From: Xestospongia muta
Taxonomy: Eukaryota; Porifera; Demospongiae; Haplosclerida; Petrosiidae
DNA: 64,000 nt
NCBI GenBank assembly: GCA_963693285.1
Contig: OY848923.1
Location: forward strand, 6,280,920 to 6,344,919
Reading direction: 5' to 3'
The translations under genes were made by a program, and so were the position numbers. Positions 23,772 to 34,500 of this stretch are shown here, in pieces (the stretch's first letter is position 1; every line of letters begins with the position of its first letter). The notes below the pieces were generated by a model, which ran no database searches, was not told the DNA's origin, and saw only the letters and a program-made list of their open reading frames with translations.

Positions 23772-26030
23772 CTATATGGTATCAACCCAGAAATTTTGCA
23801 TTTGAGATCCAGTCTCTCTCATTTGATGTTCATTCAATTGAGTTGCATGATGCCTCCTATTGCGTATAGTACGACGTCGCTCTCTTCTCTTCTTCATGTG
23901 TTCAGGACGAGGAAGAAGACAATGACAAACAAGAACAATTATAAAGAGAATAACTAAGATTGTTACGGCCATAATAATACTGGCCCACCAGTATCGTCTC
24001 AGCCATGACACAGTAGTCTGGATAGTTGTGCTACCAGAAATGAGATTTGTTAAACGTGTTAATGCTCCTTCTTCATTGACTGGACGACATTTATGAAGAA
24101 AATCACAAAATCCAGTGTAGTTCTTACAAGCATACCCAACAGCCAACAACTGACCTTTGTTCTTAGGAAGGGTATTTCGTGCACTTTCATTCCGCTGTGC
24201 CAAGTTAATAGTGGAAACACACGTACCATTTGGTAATTGACAGCATACATGACATAAAAGCTCTTCATCTGTACATTCACAATCGGGTAACTGCAAGATA
24301 ACACAAACTGAACCAGTACATTCACCATCTACGCAATAGTTGCTTCCATTATTGCAGGACAGACTAGAGTTTGTGGTGGTTTTGGGTTCTGCTTTTGGAC
24401 AATGGACCGAGGTTCCATTACATGTCTGGCTTAAAGCACATTCTGTCTCTTGACTACAATAAAAATTACTCCATTCCCGTATAATTGTGCAGTTAGTAGC
24501 GCAGCAACTTCCTGACTGAGGGCTACACTCTGCACCTTTAGCAACAGTACAGTTCATGGCGTTACAGCATGGATCGTTTGTACATCTTCCATTACCGTCA
24601 TAGTCCACACCACAATCACAGTCTTCTCCTTCGTCTAGTAAGCTATTACCACAGTTATCTGTAGCAAGACGAAAGCAACCAGTCTCACTATCTTGACCTA
24701 CAGTTCCTATAATGGTATACATGGAACTAATGCTACAAGGAGAGAACTTATAATTGTTTGTCTTGCTCCCATCATTGGCATATGCAGTCATGATATATTT
24801 GTTATTCGATGGGCTACAAGTAGGATCTGAGTCTGAATCATGTTTTGAACCAAAATTGTGCCCCGTCTCATGTGCAAATGTAAGTGCCATAACAGCATTG
24901 GGAACACGTTGTCCATAGTTTACTGATGTCACTACTCCAGTGTTCAAAGTTTTCTGTATGCCTCCATGATAAGCTGCATCATCACAAATCCCACCACTTT
25001 TACCTGTTTCAGCTACAAATGCAAGCCCTAAAACCCCATTTTCAAATTCTCGGTTAGTGAATAGAAAAGAAAGACAGAAATCACTCCAGTCTGCTTCTGA
25101 GAAATAATTTAAAACTGTCTCTACTCCAAGAAATTGATTGGAGAGCTTGTTATGTGAGTGAGTGGTGTTGATCGAAATTTGCTGTAAAGCAAAGTTAATT
25201 CCATCTGGTTGGTTTTGACCTTCTTTGTCAAAATCAGTTTTTTTATAAATATTACTGGCTGTTGCTACAGCATTCTTAATTAAGGCAGTTGCTTGTGCTA
25301 TTCTTAAATGTTGATTATCAGAGGTAGTAGTGACTGCATCATAAAAATATTTATCTCCGACAACATTAATCCAACAACCAATCTTAGCTGAGTTTCGTTC
25401 CCCACTTTGACGTTTTTGAAGGTGTTTACCCAACGACAATGCGTCTCTTTGATGTGAGTGTTGTATTATCTCTAAATATTCTTTTGTAGATTTGGAAGCT
25501 GAAGCACATGAAGAACCAGCGGTTTGTTTTGGGTGTCTGAAAGTGACATCTGAGTGACGATAAATAATTGAATGAGATGATGTCTTGTTTGCGTCTAGGT
25601 ATCGGCTTGCAGGTTCTATGTGGTATATTTCATCATTGGTATGTATTGTACCATCAAAAAGACCAAAAGCAAGATGGCCGTGTACATGAGAAGTTGGATC
25701 ATTGACATCATGGCCTATATAGGAGTACATTAGGGAGTGATCTCGAGGGTGGGGCTCTCCATCTACAACAATTTCTAACTTTTTGTGCATGTATATATTG
25801 TCTGGTTTCAATCGTAGATCAAATTGTTGTCCGTAAGCTCGAAAAGCTAGTTTTAAATGATCAGGTCCTTTGATGGAGTGTCGAAGGCGGTAATGATGAT
25901 GCATCAATTGTTCAGAATTGTAGTGAACCTCTTCATAATGGCGAATATGTGGATGAAGAGGTGTCTTCTCGTTGTTAGCTTTGCTGAGGACAGCAATTAG
26001 AAGAACAAACAGCAGCGATTTGTAGACCAT
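23772..26030 (-). CDS. ADAM10: ADAM10/Kuzbanian-type transmembrane metalloprotease, intronless
   Basis: One exon encodes about 752 residues from the second Met (MVYKSLLFVLLIAVLS, a good signal peptide); the frame extends 10 codons further upstream to an ATG at 26060. Order: signal, propeptide, a basic processing site (HLQKRQ), reprolysin-type catalytic domain with the zinc motif HETGHNFGSKHD (near residue 390), disintegrin-like and Cys-rich domain (CDCGVDYDG, LCHVCCQLPNG), one membrane helix (WWASIIMAVTILVILFIIVL) and a short basic, Arg-rich tail. The Cys-rich region and EGALTRL before the helix match ADAM10 rather than ADAM17. Known family members shed ectodomains of Notch and other receptors at the cell surface. 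Absence of introns is unusual for this gene. It diverges from NKAPD1. Confidence 0.95.
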   Translation of the reverse strand: MVYKSLLFVLLIAVLSKANNEKTPLHPHIRHYEEVHYNSEQLMHHHYRLRHSIKGPDHLKLAFRAYGQQFDLRLKPDNIYMHKKLEIVVDGEPHPRDHSLMYSYIGHDVNDPTSHVHGHLAFGLFDGTIHTNDEIYHIEPASRYLDANKTSSHSIIYRHSDVTFRHPKQTAGSSCASASKSTKEYLEIIQHSHQRDALSLGKHLQKRQSGERNSAKIGCWINVVGDKYFYDAVTTTSDNQHLRIAQATALIKNAVATASNIYKKTDFDKEGQNQPDGINFALQQISINTTHSHNKLSNQFLGVETVLNYFSEADWSDFCLSFLFTNREFENGVLGLAFVAETGKSGGICDDAAYHGGIQKTLNTGVVTSVNYGQRVPNAVMALTFAHETGHNFGSKHDSDSDPTCSPSNNKYIMTAYANDGSKTNNYKFSPCSISSMYTIIGTVGQDSETGCFRLATDNCGNSLLDEGEDCDCGVDYDGNGRCTNDPCCNAMNCTVAKGAECSPQSGSCCATNCTIIREWSNFYCSQETECALSQTCNGTSVHCPKAEPKTTTNSSLSCNNGSNYCVDGECTGSVCVILQLPDCECTDEELLCHVCCQLPNGTCVSTINLAQRNESARNTLPKNKGQLLAVGYACKNYTGFCDFLHKCRPVNEEGALTRLTNLISGSTTIQTTVSWLRRYWWASIIMAVTILVILFIIVLVCHCLLPRPEHMKKRRERRRTIRNRRHHATQLNEHQMRETGSQMQNFWVDTI

Positions 26031-26138
26031 TTTTACTTTAAAACTACGGGTGTGGCTCACAATAGAATCGAATTGTTATAACTATTGCGTGGGTGATCAA
26101 ACTGGGCGGAACAAAAATTTAGGGGTGGTGGTTATGAC
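26031..26138. promoter_or_regulatory. Bidirectional promoter region of ADAM10 and NKAPD1
   Basis: Only 108 bases separate the likely start codons of two divergent genes. If ADAM10 starts at the upstream ATG, the gap is 78 bases. No TATA box is evident. Confidence 0.45.
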
Positions 26139-27465
26139 ATGGAAGATACTTCTCAATCTTTGCCCAAGCTACCGGCTAAAAATAACGCGAAGAAGACCAT
26201 TCTCATCAATCTTATTCGACATGTTGATACACAAAACCGGGTATGTTGTCACGATTGTCCAAAAGTCATGTTCTTTGTATTATATCTGTTTGTGTCGAGA
26301 CACTTTTAAACAAAGTTGCTCTCTCAAGCTGATATTTGCTTGTATTTAGGTACAGGAGGAAAGAGAGATGTGGAGACTTCGTCAACTAGAGATCCAGACA
26401 CGTTTTGAACCTGTGAACTCTAAAAGTAGAGATCAATTGACAAGGTATTATTAACATTTGAACAAGACAATAGTCGTTAATGGTATTATTGTAGGGGTCG
26501 GTTGTTGAGTGATAGTTTATTAGAAGATGAAGATAGTAGAAGGGAACCATGCAAAAGAGACAGGTCACCATTGTCTCCGATACGATCAACTCATTGGACA
26601 AGACAATTAATGAAAGCTGAAGAGTCTGATCCACATAGGTAGGAAGATACCAAGTTGTTTGTCCATTACACTTCATCTAATGTTGCTTCTGTTATTAACT
26701 CTGAACTGATAAATCTTTTAATATGTTGCTATGACAATGAATAAGAGCTAGACTAATAAATAAAACTGGTGTAGACCGGACTAAGTAGAATATTACTATT
26801 ACATTAACTGTTTGTAAGTGATTGATATGGTACATATGTGCTAGTCTTTTTGTGGAACTGTTGATATAATCTTTCAGAGAAGTAACTGTAGTTTAGTACA
26901 CTATGTAAACAATATTTAGAGCCAGGATGTTGTCAGTACTCAAGTACATGGCTTACTGGCTTTAAAAGGGTCCTGTTAATCAAATAGGTTATTGATTTTA
27001 TTAATATTTCAGATGGGGACATAGTGGATACAAAGAACTTTATCCTGATGAGTTTCAGTCTACAGATGAAGAGGACACTACAGATGAAGAGGCCACAAAT
27101 GATAGGAGGAGATCTAAAAAACATAAAAATATTACATCGAGAAAGAAGAAACACATAGGAAGCCCAAAGTAAAACTAACTAATATAAAAAGTGAGTCTAT
27201 TAATTATATTTTCAGATGGGGACACAGCGGTTACAAAGACCTTTATCCTGAAGAGTTCATGTCCACAGTTAAAGGTGACATTGAAGATGAAGATGTCACA
27301 AGTCGAAAAAGAAAGCACAAAGATAGGACTGTTTCAAGAAAGAACAAGAAGCTTAAAAGTAGTCCTAAGTCAAAGAGAAAAAAGACATTAGTATATGATA
27401 GAAAGAGTGAAGATGAACGAAGGGACAAAAGTAAAATGAAGAGACATAAAAAAGATAAAAGATGA
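26139..27465 (+). CDS. NKAPD1: NKAPD1 (C11orf57) homologue with duplicated last exon
   Basis: Exons are 26139-26240, 26350-26444, 26495-26638 and then either 27013-27172 (stop TAA) or 27216-27465 (stop TGA). The N-terminus LINLIRHVDTQNRVQEEREM matches the conserved start of NKAPD1. The last exons both begin RWGHSGYK(E/D)LYP(D/E)EF, the family signature, and continue into Lys/Arg/Ser-rich tails typical of nuclear, splicing-associated proteins. The two last exons are evidently tandem duplicates. They could be alternative 3' ends. The first can also be spliced in frame to the second, because CCAAA|GTAAAA at 27168 leaves phase 2 and the next exon supplies the needed base, which would give a protein with two WGHSGYK modules. 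Function is poorly known in any animal. Confidence 0.88.
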
Positions 27466-27607
27466 CTACCAGAGTAATATGATTCCTTTTTTTATTTTGT
27501 ACTCAGATTCTTAACAAAGTTATTGATCATTGCAAATACAGTGTTGCACATGTCACAATATTATATGAATATATTCATCATCGTAGGTGGTACCACTTAA
27601 GATCACG

Positions 27608-28678
27608 ATGCCTTTCTCTTTGCTGGTCTTATCCCTTTTCCTGACTACTTGTTATAGTCGAGTTATTCCTGTTCCCAAATATGAAATTAACATAACCATA
27701 CTTCCTATGGAGCGTTGGGCTCATGTCATTAAGGATTATGCTCACTACTACCCACAACTTTTTGAGGAGATAGAGCCAAAGCTACCAAAAGAGTTATTGG
27801 ATGAAGTGGCCACCATTGCAGACAACATTGATGACTATTTCTCCAGAGACTTTGCAGATGAGATGAGAGGCATTTCCAAGTATGGCAACGTTACACTAGC
27901 AAGAGTGGTGTTACTGAATCTTCTGTATGACCTTTTTGCATATGACCACAATACTAGAGGTCAGAGTGTCAGTGTCGTAGTTAATTCTTTGATGGATCCA
28001 AATAACCCAATTATAGCAGGACATGTTATGGACTACATATATTCTGATATCCTACGAGAGTTAGCTATTACTATTGAAGTAGTACCTCGTGTATCTGCTG
28101 TTACACCTATTTTTATAGGGTCCACTTTTGCTGGTATGGTAGGAGTATTCTCTGGTTATGCCGCTGGTGCTGTAAGTATGGCCTATACTGAACGCACTGC
28201 TTATCCTAATGAGACATGGAAAGATGGTCTAATTGCTTTCAAAAATGGCAAACACAACGTAACTATGTTAGAGATGAGATCTTTATTTGAAGAAGACATA
28301 TTTTATCCATCGCCCATCGAACTCTCGACAATACCTTTAATGGCTCCTTCCTATATAATGCTTGGAGAACAGTATGATGGACAACTAATTACTAGGGATC
28401 GTCTAGCAGCTTTAGATAAACTGTCTTTGTCACGCCATACATTTTGGTATCTTGTGCAGACAAATTATGATTACTGGATTAAAGAACCAAGTGATGATCG
28501 TAAGGAGACTACCGAAAAAGCTATTGAGAAAATAGGACGGAATAATATCGACTCTAATTCACTGTCTCAAACATTACTGACGCCAGGTATTGTCAACCAT
28601 CAAACAGCTTACGTTGTTGGAACGACCCCAGATTATTGGGGACCTTATTATGCTTACATATATTACCCTGATGATTAA
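27608..28678 (+). CDS. NAAA-like protein 1, predicted catalytically dead, intronless
   Basis: A single exon gives 356 residues from MPFSLLVLSLFLTTCYS, a good signal peptide; an in-frame ATG also lies at 27587, and TCGTAG before it could be a 5'-UTR acceptor. The fold is that of N-acylethanolamine acid amidase (NAAA/acid ceramidase group, Ntn hydrolases). The site where paralogues have ACTSIVA reads SVSVVV, so the nucleophilic, self-processing Cys is Val (residue 121). The GRNLDY motif reads GHVMDY, which loses the Arg. TNYDYW and several N-glycosylation sequons remain, and the frame is intact. Without the Cys neither autocleavage nor amide hydrolysis should occur, so a binding or regulatory role is likelier than enzymatic activity. 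It is the most diverged of the seven copies and the first in the array. Confidence 0.9.
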   Translation: MPFSLLVLSLFLTTCYSRVIPVPKYEINITILPMERWAHVIKDYAHYYPQLFEEIEPKLPKELLDEVATIADNIDDYFSRDFADEMRGISKYGNVTLARVVLLNLLYDLFAYDHNTRGQSVSVVVNSLMDPNNPIIAGHVMDYIYSDILRELAITIEVVPRVSAVTPIFIGSTFAGMVGVFSGYAAGAVSMAYTERTAYPNETWKDGLIAFKNGKHNVTMLEMRSLFEEDIFYPSPIELSTIPLMAPSYIMLGEQYDGQLITRDRLAALDKLSLSRHTFWYLVQTNYDYWIKEPSDDRKETTEKAIEKIGRNNIDSNSLSQTLLTPGIVNHQTAYVVGTTPDYWGPYYAYIYYPDD

Positions 28679-28815
28679 CTAACAGTAATTATTATATTGT
28701 GTTTGGACTATAATTGTAATAACATATTATAATTTTTGTGCGTGGGAAGTTGTACAAGGGTTTGTCTCAATTACCAATGAAAATCACGCCATACCATTCC
28801 GTAGATCATAGAAGA

Positions 28816-29907
28816 ATGTCCTATCTTAGTTCTTTCGTACTGCTTTCTCTCTTTATCGTTCCTGGATACTCTGGTAGGAATAAGCCGGCTCCTTATTATA
28901 TTGTTGACCTCGATCTTCCACCAGAACTGAGATGGGCCCAAGTTGCCAAAGACTATTCCGCTTACTTTCCTCTTCTACTTAAAGAGCTTGAAGAGATGTA
29001 TCCAAAACTATTGATTCGAGCAATTTCAGATATAACAGCTCACTTTGAAGACTACTTTCCTTATCCTTATGCAGATGAGATCAGAGGCATAGTGAAATAC
29101 AGCAATAACACTGTAACTCTAGGACAAGTTGTATTGGGAAACATTATTTATGATCTTACAGCATTTCGCAAATCAGACTACAAAACGGGTAAAGGTGTCT
29201 GTACTAGTATTGTGGCCTCTGATTCAAAGGGCAAAATTTTTCATGGTCGGAACTTGGACTATCAGTTCACAAAATCCTTGCGAGATATGGTTATTAATGT
29301 GCAATTTAAGAAAGGTAATGATCCTAACTACTTCATGGGAACAACATTTGCTGGTTTTATTGGTTTGTTGACTGGATGCAAACCTAATGGAGTTAGTATC
29401 TCTCTTGATGAACGAGACACAGGTGAATGGTGGCAGAATGCTATCTCTGCTTTGAAAGATGGAGGTCACGGACTTGTGAGCATTCTAATTCGTGATGTTC
29501 TGCAACAAGATAAGGTGATCTTTAGCAATGCAGTTGACAAGCTCTCTGGTACACCTCTCATTGCACCTTCTTATCTTATAGTTGCTGGTCCAGGATCTAC
29601 AGATGGAGTGGTGATTACTCGAGAACGTCAAGCTGCTCTTGATAAATGGTTTTTAGACCCAGATAACGGAGACTGGTTTATATTAGAGACCAACTATGAC
29701 CGTTGGAGACCTCCTCCAAGTAATGATGATCGTAGAGACCCTGGTCTCCAAGCCATGAGGAAGATTGGTCGTGATGGTATCAATGCCACGTCTTTGCTAA
29801 AGGTTTTATCTACCGCTCCTGTACTTAATAGCGAGACAACTTATACAACTATTATGAGTCCAGCTATTCAAGGATTATATAATACAATTATTAGACTTGA
29901 TGATTGA
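28816..29907 (+). CDS. NAAA-like amidase 2, intronless
   Basis: The likely start is the Met at 28816 (MSYLSSFVLLSLFIVPGYSG, signal peptide), giving 363 residues; the open frame continues upstream to an ATG at 28738 without signal-like sequence. The N-terminal beta-type domain carries DLDLPPELRWAQVAKDY, matching the NAAA N-terminus. The catalytic centre is intact: Cys129 in VCTSIVA, Arg and Asp in GRNLDY, SLDERD, and TNYDRW with DDRRD. In known enzymes autocleavage before the Cys frees it as the N-terminal nucleophile in acidic lysosomes, where it hydrolyses N-acylethanolamines to fatty acid and ethanolamine. It sits 137 bases after NAAA-like 1 on the same strand. The exact lipid substrate is unknown. 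Confidence 0.92.
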   Translation: MSYLSSFVLLSLFIVPGYSGRNKPAPYYIVDLDLPPELRWAQVAKDYSAYFPLLLKELEEMYPKLLIRAISDITAHFEDYFPYPYADEIRGIVKYSNNTVTLGQVVLGNIIYDLTAFRKSDYKTGKGVCTSIVASDSKGKIFHGRNLDYQFTKSLRDMVINVQFKKGNDPNYFMGTTFAGFIGLLTGCKPNGVSISLDERDTGEWWQNAISALKDGGHGLVSILIRDVLQQDKVIFSNAVDKLSGTPLIAPSYLIVAGPGSTDGVVITRERQAALDKWFLDPDNGDWFILETNYDRWRPPPSNDDRRDPGLQAMRKIGRDGINATSLLKVLSTAPVLNSETTYTTIMSPAIQGLYNTIIRLDD

Positions 29908-30230
29908 TAGCAGCTGAAATTTTTATTACATTATTTATATCAAATCTTTTAATGCTTTTATGCTTTGAGAATTAAGTCATATTTATTATATCAATTTCTA
30001 GCAACTTTTTAAAAATTATATATATATACATTATGAGTGTGTTAACAACATACTTAGTTAAATTTGAGGGTTTACTTTGAGTAAATATTGTCTTTGATGT
30101 TTCAGTTACATTGTTGTTATAGAGTATTAGCACTATGGCAACTATTTACACATAGTAAAGGGTTGTCCACAATGTAGCTATGCATCACATGTGTATTATG
30201 TAATATAAAGTCATAGTCTACAGTCTTAAG
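29908..30230. other. Intergenic spacer between NAAA-like 2 and 3
   Basis: AT-rich spacer of about 320 bases in which no gene or clear repeat is visible. It must hold the 3' end of copy 2 and the promoter of copy 3. Confidence 0.6.
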
Positions 30231-31316
30231 ATGATGAAGATGGGCTTTCTCTGTGTGCTGTTGGTTGCTTTCTCCTTCTCTATTGCTTTTTGTGAAGATG
30301 TAGAAGCACCAAACTACGTGGTCAATCTTGATAAGCCTCCCACAGAGAGGTGGTCGCATGTCGTGTCAAATTATGCCACACTTTATCCAATTCTCATGAA
30401 GGAACTCTACAAGATCATTCCTAAGCCAATAGTGGATTTTGCAACAAAAATCACTGCTGTATTAGATGACTATATTCCTGCACCTTATGGTGATGAAATA
30501 AGAGGAATTGCTAAATACACAAACTCATCAGTTGGAGAAACTGTTATGGGAAATCTAGCATATGACTTCACTGCTTTTCGTCACCATCTTTTAAAAAGTA
30601 GGAGAGGTGCTTGCACTAGTATTTTAGCAGTCACAGCTAACAATACTTTATTGCATGGACGTAATTTGGACTATGCTTTTAAAAATATACTTCGTAATTT
30701 CACAATCAACGTAGAATTTTATAAAGGCGGTCAACTGGTATTTAAAGCTACTACATTTGCTGGAATGGTTGGTGTATACACAGGTATGAGACCAAGTGGA
30801 ATAAGCATCAGTCTCGATGAACGAAATACCGGAATGATTTGGGAAAATATCATTGCAGCTTTAGAAACCAAACTTCATGGACTCATTGGTGTATTAATTA
30901 GAGATGTACTCACAGACAAAACCATATCATATGAAGATGCCATTCAAAAACTGTCCAAGACTCATATTATAGCACCTTGTTACCTCATTGTTGGTGGTCT
31001 GGGTAAAGAAGGTGCTGTCATCACTAGAGAGCAGACACATTCGTTGAATATTTGGTATTTTAATGGAAGTAGTACATGGTATTTAGTTGAGACAAATTAT
31101 GATCATTGGAATCCTCCTCCAAGTAATGACAATCGACGTCAGCCTGCTATTCAAGCACTGGAGAGGATTGGTCAGAAGGACATAACAGTTGAGTCAATGT
31201 ATCAAGTGTTGTCAACATACCCAATATTAAATAATGCTACAGCTTATACTACTGTTATGATTACTGGGTCATCTTCTTATTATCGTGGTGTGATTCGCTA
31301 TCCTGGATACATGTAG
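30231..31316 (+). CDS. NAAA-like amidase 3, intronless
   Basis: One exon of 361 residues. The N-terminus MMKMGFLCVLLVAFSFSIAF is a signal peptide, with three closely spaced Met codons that make the precise start uncertain by up to three residues. NLDKPPTERWSHV is the NAAA N-terminal motif. Catalytic features are present: Cys128 in ACTSILA, GRNLDY, SLDERN, CYLIVGG and TNYDHW with DNRRQ. Several NxS/T sequons fit a glycosylated lysosomal or secreted protein. It ends about 260 bases before the SRCR receptor gene on the same strand. AATAAA follows the stop at about 31395. Confidence 0.92.
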   Translation: MMKMGFLCVLLVAFSFSIAFCEDVEAPNYVVNLDKPPTERWSHVVSNYATLYPILMKELYKIIPKPIVDFATKITAVLDDYIPAPYGDEIRGIAKYTNSSVGETVMGNLAYDFTAFRHHLLKSRRGACTSILAVTANNTLLHGRNLDYAFKNILRNFTINVEFYKGGQLVFKATTFAGMVGVYTGMRPSGISISLDERNTGMIWENIIAALETKLHGLIGVLIRDVLTDKTISYEDAIQKLSKTHIIAPCYLIVGGLGKEGAVITREQTHSLNIWYFNGSSTWYLVETNYDHWNPPPSNDNRRQPAIQALERIGQKDITVESMYQVLSTYPILNNATAYTTVMITGSSSYYRGVIRYPGYM

Positions 31317-31577
31317 ATTACTGAGTCACAATACTGTGTAATTGCAGTTCTGTGATCTTTGTATAGTCGGAAAATACAAAAAATTTGACTTCAAATAAAT
31401 TATTATAGACTTTAACTTACCTAATCTTTATGAAGTATAATAGCAATATATAATTTCCTGGTCTGAGAGGAAGTCAACATCAAATGATGAGTAGGAAACA
31501 GGAAGTACTAGTGATGAACAGGAAATAGATTTAGTGATGAGACTGATGACATTGTAGTATTGTTGTTTTAAAGGAGG

Positions 31578-34500
31578 ATGAGCTTACGCGTTGTTTTTAT
31601 CGCTCTACTTGTTTACAATCTCTCCCCTCAGCTAGTTCTCAGTAAGTACATAACAATATGATAGTACCAGAGTGTATGATGTATTACTAGTACATACAAG
31701 GAAGTTAGAATTACTCTATAGAGTTGAAAGGCTTACGTTATATATAAACTAATTAATATTTTGGGATATGTTGGTGGTTTTCAGTTACTCAAAGTTAGCT
31801 AATTAACTCGATTTGTGGATTGCAATAGTGGTACCACTTGTAGTCAAGTGTGACCTGACCCTTACAATGAGGTCAGGTCAGAACTATTGCCTATACTGAG
31901 TTTGTGGCACACTTCTAGGATTTTGGTTCGATTCTTAATGATCTTTATTATAAGATAAATGACAAGCTCCTTAATATTGTCTGTTAAAGTTAGTCGATGT
32001 ACTAGGCAATCCATATGTAGATATAAAAATCACAAAACAGTAAATTGTAATTTCAAAGTTGAGATAGAGGAATGATAAAAGCATACATTATGATGGTATT
32101 GATAACAATTTAATTGTACATTTAATTTCATCGTTATCATTTAACCTTTATATATAACCGAATTTTTATTAAAGGTCAAGTACCTGGTGACTTGAGGTTG
32201 ATACGTGATGAAACAAGTAATATTAGCTACTCTTATGGAAGATTACAAGTAATTAAAATATTCCATTTCATATATTATATGTAATCTCATTGTATTCTGC
32301 AGATTTATATGAGTAATAATAGGTGGGGTGAAATCTGTGTAGATGGCTTTGGTAAAACGGAGGCAGACGTGGCTTGTCATCAGCTGGGCTTTGTTAATGC
32401 CCTTAATAACGGCACTGGAGCTAGGTCAATATATATTGTAGTTTATGTCTGTACCATTAGTAGCCCTAGTTTTTATTAGGAGCCATACTTTACATTGTTT
32501 TTATATGTACATTGTTAGCATTACTTTTGTATTGTCTTCTTTACATAGCTATGGCAGTGTTGGTGATGTTGCATTGTCTGAGGTGCAATGTCCTACTAAC
32601 GATTATCTTCATTTATTGAGATGTTCACATCAACTTGGACAACATATGTGCATAGGGAATCGCTATGTTTCATTGAACTGCAGTAAGTACTAGAACATAA
32701 TACTTAGCATGCTTTGAACGTTATGATAATACAAACCTCTTTCTCTTTCTCTCTCACTCTCTCTCTCTTTTTTTCTCTCTCACTCACTCTCATTAGATGC
32801 AACTCGTATTTGGGAGAACCCTTATATAGGTCAAATTCGTTTAGTTAAGGGAAACTACACTTCTGAGGTATAACACATTAACAATCCTCAACATCAATGA
32901 TATATTAACTACACAACATTGTTAGTATTGAGCTGAATCGTCTCAACATGACATAATTATGAACAAATAGTATATAATCTGCAAACTATTCGATCTGTTA
33001 TGAGTTCACAGAGAGTTAAATATAAGATCAGAAATGTATTATGTTTTTATAGGGTTTAGCAGAAGTATACTGTAATGGTCAGTGGGGAACAATGTGTACC
33101 TCCTATAATGGCTTTGATAGCACAGCAGCCAATGTTGTCTGTAGACAATTAGGATATACAAGAGCCAGTGATTACAACCACATCAACATGTAAGTTATAT
33201 GCATACAAGCTTACTATAATAGTAATACAATATTATAGTAGAATTTTAATATCTTGTGTGTCTTTCTGAGTGGTCTCATTCTAGTAATTAGTAGTAATTG
33301 GACAATAATATAAATTGTCACTATGTACGCGATGAAAATATTTTATAGGATTGAATTCCACTTATTGTCCTTATATTTAAGTTATGATAAAAGTGTTTTA
33401 AAATAACCACAATTTGCAAAATTGGATTTATATTTTTACAGCAAAACTATTTGTTATGTAGTACTTGTAATGACATTCTAACATCACACATAGACTAAAT
33501 ACTTTCTCTCTCTCTCACACACACACACCCACACAGACGTGGTAACTACTCAACTCCAATATGGTTAGATTATTTCTCATGTCCTACAACATCTGAGGTG
33601 TGTCTTGGTGCATGTGCTATTTGCTTGGAACAAGAGACTACCCGATGTACTCACTATGGTGACCTCACTATACAATGTAGTACGTAATAAAATGGACAGA
33701 GGAATGGATGGATGGATGCATGAATGAAAAGAAAAGAGAAGCTATCTGTACACGATTGTGTCATCATTTTGGTCTCATTACTTTTAGTATTTGAAACTCT
33801 CTATTATTCATTCGGTTCTAATGTCTCCACATGTGACTACATTGAAGGTGGTTACAAGCAAGGTACACCCATATACATGCATAATGATTTATTCAAGTGT
33901 TCTTTCTTTCTTTTTAGTGCGTCCACGTCTTGGTGAAGTGAGATTGGTTCCTCAGGACAATGATCTAGGGATTGTTGAAGTTGTTTATGGAGAGAATAAT
34001 AGTACTGTTAATAAAACATGGACTCGTGTTTGTGGGGGTGGCTCTTCTAGTTATGATAAGTTTAATGCCTTGACCATTTGTTCACAATTGGGATATACTT
34101 CAGCGTTAAACTATGACACAATGTGAGTTTGAAATGTGTGTGCTTTGACACCTCCCTCTTCCTCCCTCTCTCTCTTTCTCTCTTTCTCTCTTTCTCTCTC
34201 TCTCTCTCTTTCTCTCAGTCCATCAAGTAATCCTTCTGATCGTCGATTGATGGTACAATGTGACACACAGCAACCTCATATATTATGGTGTCCCAGACAA
34301 TACATACTCTGTAACACTACACTTGTTGTACAGTGTAGTAAGTAAATTAACTGTTTAATCCATTATCTATTTTACCAATCATTCATCTATAACATTAGTG
34401 CCCTGATTTGCAAAAAGGGACTACTTCTATCAAACCATTATTAAATACATTTGCATGTACATAAGCAATTTTTTCATAAATGCTTGCTAAAGTTTGCATT

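Noticed and set aside
28738..28815. Upstream extension of NAAA-like 2
   Set aside because: The extra 26 codons lack a signal peptide and lie in the 5' flank; the Met at 28816 begins a proper signal sequence.
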